This document shows, in pieces, positions 63,033-64,000 of a stretch of DNA of 64,000 bases (the stretch's first letter is position 1; each line of letters opens with the position of its first letter). A program made the translations under genes and the position numbers. The DNA lies in contig NZ_CACVCE010000056.1 of assembly GCF_902729445.1 (NCBI RefSeq), positions 135,456-199,455 of the forward strand. The letters run 5' to 3'. The DNA comes from Magnetospirillum sp902729445. Lineage in GTDB: Bacteria > Pseudomonadota > Alphaproteobacteria > Rhodospirillales > Magnetospirillaceae. The notes beneath the pieces were generated by a model, which was not told the DNA's origin, did not search any database, and saw only the letters and a list, made by a program, of their open reading frames with translations.

Positions 63033-64000
63033 CTAACGGTTCTTACGTTTGGCTCCCACCTCCCTCTCCGGATCGACGTGCTTCCCATCACTCCCCTTGA
63101 TCTCAAGGTGGACGTGGTTCTTCATCTTTCCTATCCTATCCTTGCTGGCCCGGTCCTGTACGCGTCCGATGGACTGTCCCTCTTCCACGGATTGCCCTTT
63201 CTTGATGATGGGGGCGCCGTCTTCTCCATTCGGCGTAACGTACCGCATCGTATACAGGCGGCCGTCTTCGCCACGGATATGGACGGCCTGGTACTCACCA
63301 CCATAGGCATTGGGGTCCTTATATGCGGGGCCAATATGCTCCACTTTGCCCTTGATGGGACTGGTTACCTGGGTTCCCGCTTCGGCCTCAAGGTCCACGC
63401 CTTTGTGCTTCCGCTTGTCATCATCACGCGATGCGCCAAAGCTGCCGTCGCCTGAATCGTCGTTTCTGACTGTCGCGTTGGGGACCGGCGACGAGATTTT
63501 GCCGATGGTGGGTGCACCGCGTTGATCTTTATCCTCATTTGAGGACACCTGCCGCGTATCCTGAGGCGCCTGCGGCGCCTTTGGATCCTGGGTCGGAGTG
63601 GGAGCGGGCGTCGGCTCCTGCGTCGGGACCGGCGTGGTGGTCTCCGGCGGATTGGTGACCGGGGCCTGCGTCACCGGCGGCAAGGTGGGGGCCGGCGGTT
63701 CCGGGGCCGCATCGGCCATGGCCAGGCCGGCGTCACGCATCTGGGTGGCGAACTTCATCGCCGCCATCGGGTCCTTGTCGCGCATCTGGTCGTGCACGGC
63801 GGCGAGATAGGGCATGGTGGCCGATGTGTCGGTGCGGAAATGCTTGATGGCTTCGCCGTAATCGCCCTTGCCCAGCAAGACATCGGCCATGTTGCCGGCC
63901 GCCCAGCGGTCGGCGCCCTCGGGGCTGCCGAACGGGGATTGGGGCGCCTTGGCCAGTTTGTCCTCGTCAGTTGGTTCGGCGAAGCCTTCGCCCAGGGGCG
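63033..64000 (-). CDS. M23-family (LytM-like) peptidase, N-terminus outside the window
   Basis: At least 321 residues are visible; the frame is open to the window edge. The far C-terminal domain has the M23 zinc motifs HKGVDLEAEAGTQVTSPI (HxxxD) and NHVHLEIKG (HxH), which act on peptidoglycan cross-links. Before it is a Pro/Thr/Gln-rich linker (PVTNPPETTTPVPTQEP) and a helical region with WAAGNMADVLLGKGDYGEAI and MKFATQMRDAGLAMADAA, a TPR-like repeat. The long linker and the shared PVxNPPE element suggest a modular protein. Confidence 0.8.
   Translation of the reverse strand, partial: PLGEGFAEPTDEDKLAKAPQSPFGSPEGADRWAAGNMADVLLGKGDYGEAIKHFRTDTSATMPYLAAVHDQMRDKDPMAAMKFATQMRDAGLAMADAAPEPPAPTLPPVTQAPVTNPPETTTPVPTQEPTPAPTPTQDPKAPQAPQDTRQVSSNEDKDQRGAPTIGKISSPVPNATVRNDDSGDGSFGASRDDDKRKHKGVDLEAEAGTQVTSPIKGKVEHIGPAYKDPNAYGGEYQAVHIRGEDGRLYTMRYVTPNGEDGAPIIKKGQSVEEGQSIGRVQDRASKDRIGKMKNHVHLEIKGSDGKHVDPEREVGAKRKNR

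Overview
The window is a GC-rich, densely packed bacterial chromosome segment. Its gene content fits a free-living, flagellated alphaproteobacterium of the Rhodospirillales, most like Magnetospirillum or its relatives. The pointers are cytochrome c', MotE and a DUF6468-type gene after fliM, a CheZ-like protein next to a flagellar CheY, a LdtR-like MarR regulator, paired dihydroorotase homologues, and the compact GTGA/ATGA-coupled operons. The genus is inferred from remembered family resemblance, not from a search.

Left part (1-13.4 kb): an isoprenoid operon (xseB-ispA-dxs); an ArsR repressor of the BigR/SqrR sulfur-sensing type facing a metallo-beta-lactamase-fold hydrolase; a fructokinase; a two-gene operon ending in a dihydroorotase homologue; two small unknown genes, each with its own terminator; two unrelated NADP-isocitrate dehydrogenases in tandem (dimeric and monomeric); cytochrome c'; and a small membrane protein.

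13.4-27 kb: glycogen/maltodextrin genes (glgB, glgX, malQ, glgP) with a MntA/HepT toxin-antitoxin pair between glgB and glgX, then dprA and topA. 27-39 kb: a frameshifted sensor kinase facing a pseudo-receiver protein, pyrB plus an inactive-looking dihydroorotase, plsY, vapBC, an MFS exporter, an HD-GYP response regulator, an intergenic palindromic repeat, fabI and aroC. 39-43.5 kb: an MbcA/ParS-type antitoxin-like protein coupled to a ribosome-modulation-factor-like protein, UDP-sugar genes (ugd, galU), a membrane J-domain protein and a double-CDGSH protein.

43.5-54.7 kb: a flagellar island. flgF-flgG-flgA-flgH runs leftward from a near-consensus sigma-54 promoter; fliL-fliM-DUF6468-motE-cheY-cheZ and a very large periplasmic TPR protein run rightward. 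54.7-62 kb: spermidine genes (speD, speE), a hotdog dehydratase, a VOC protein, purB, a MarR regulator, a ParA-like ATPase with a C-terminal membrane helix, tam and a DEDDh exonuclease.

The right end (62-64 kb) is accessory DNA. It holds a 3' scrap of hemN fused to a frameshifted hydrolase-like scrap, a secreted cysteine-containing protein, and an M23 peptidase cut by the window edge. The hydrolase scrap and the M23 gene share a nearly identical linker sequence, which suggests a modular cell-wall-hydrolase system with displaced tips. No rRNA, tRNA, CRISPR array or insertion sequence was seen.
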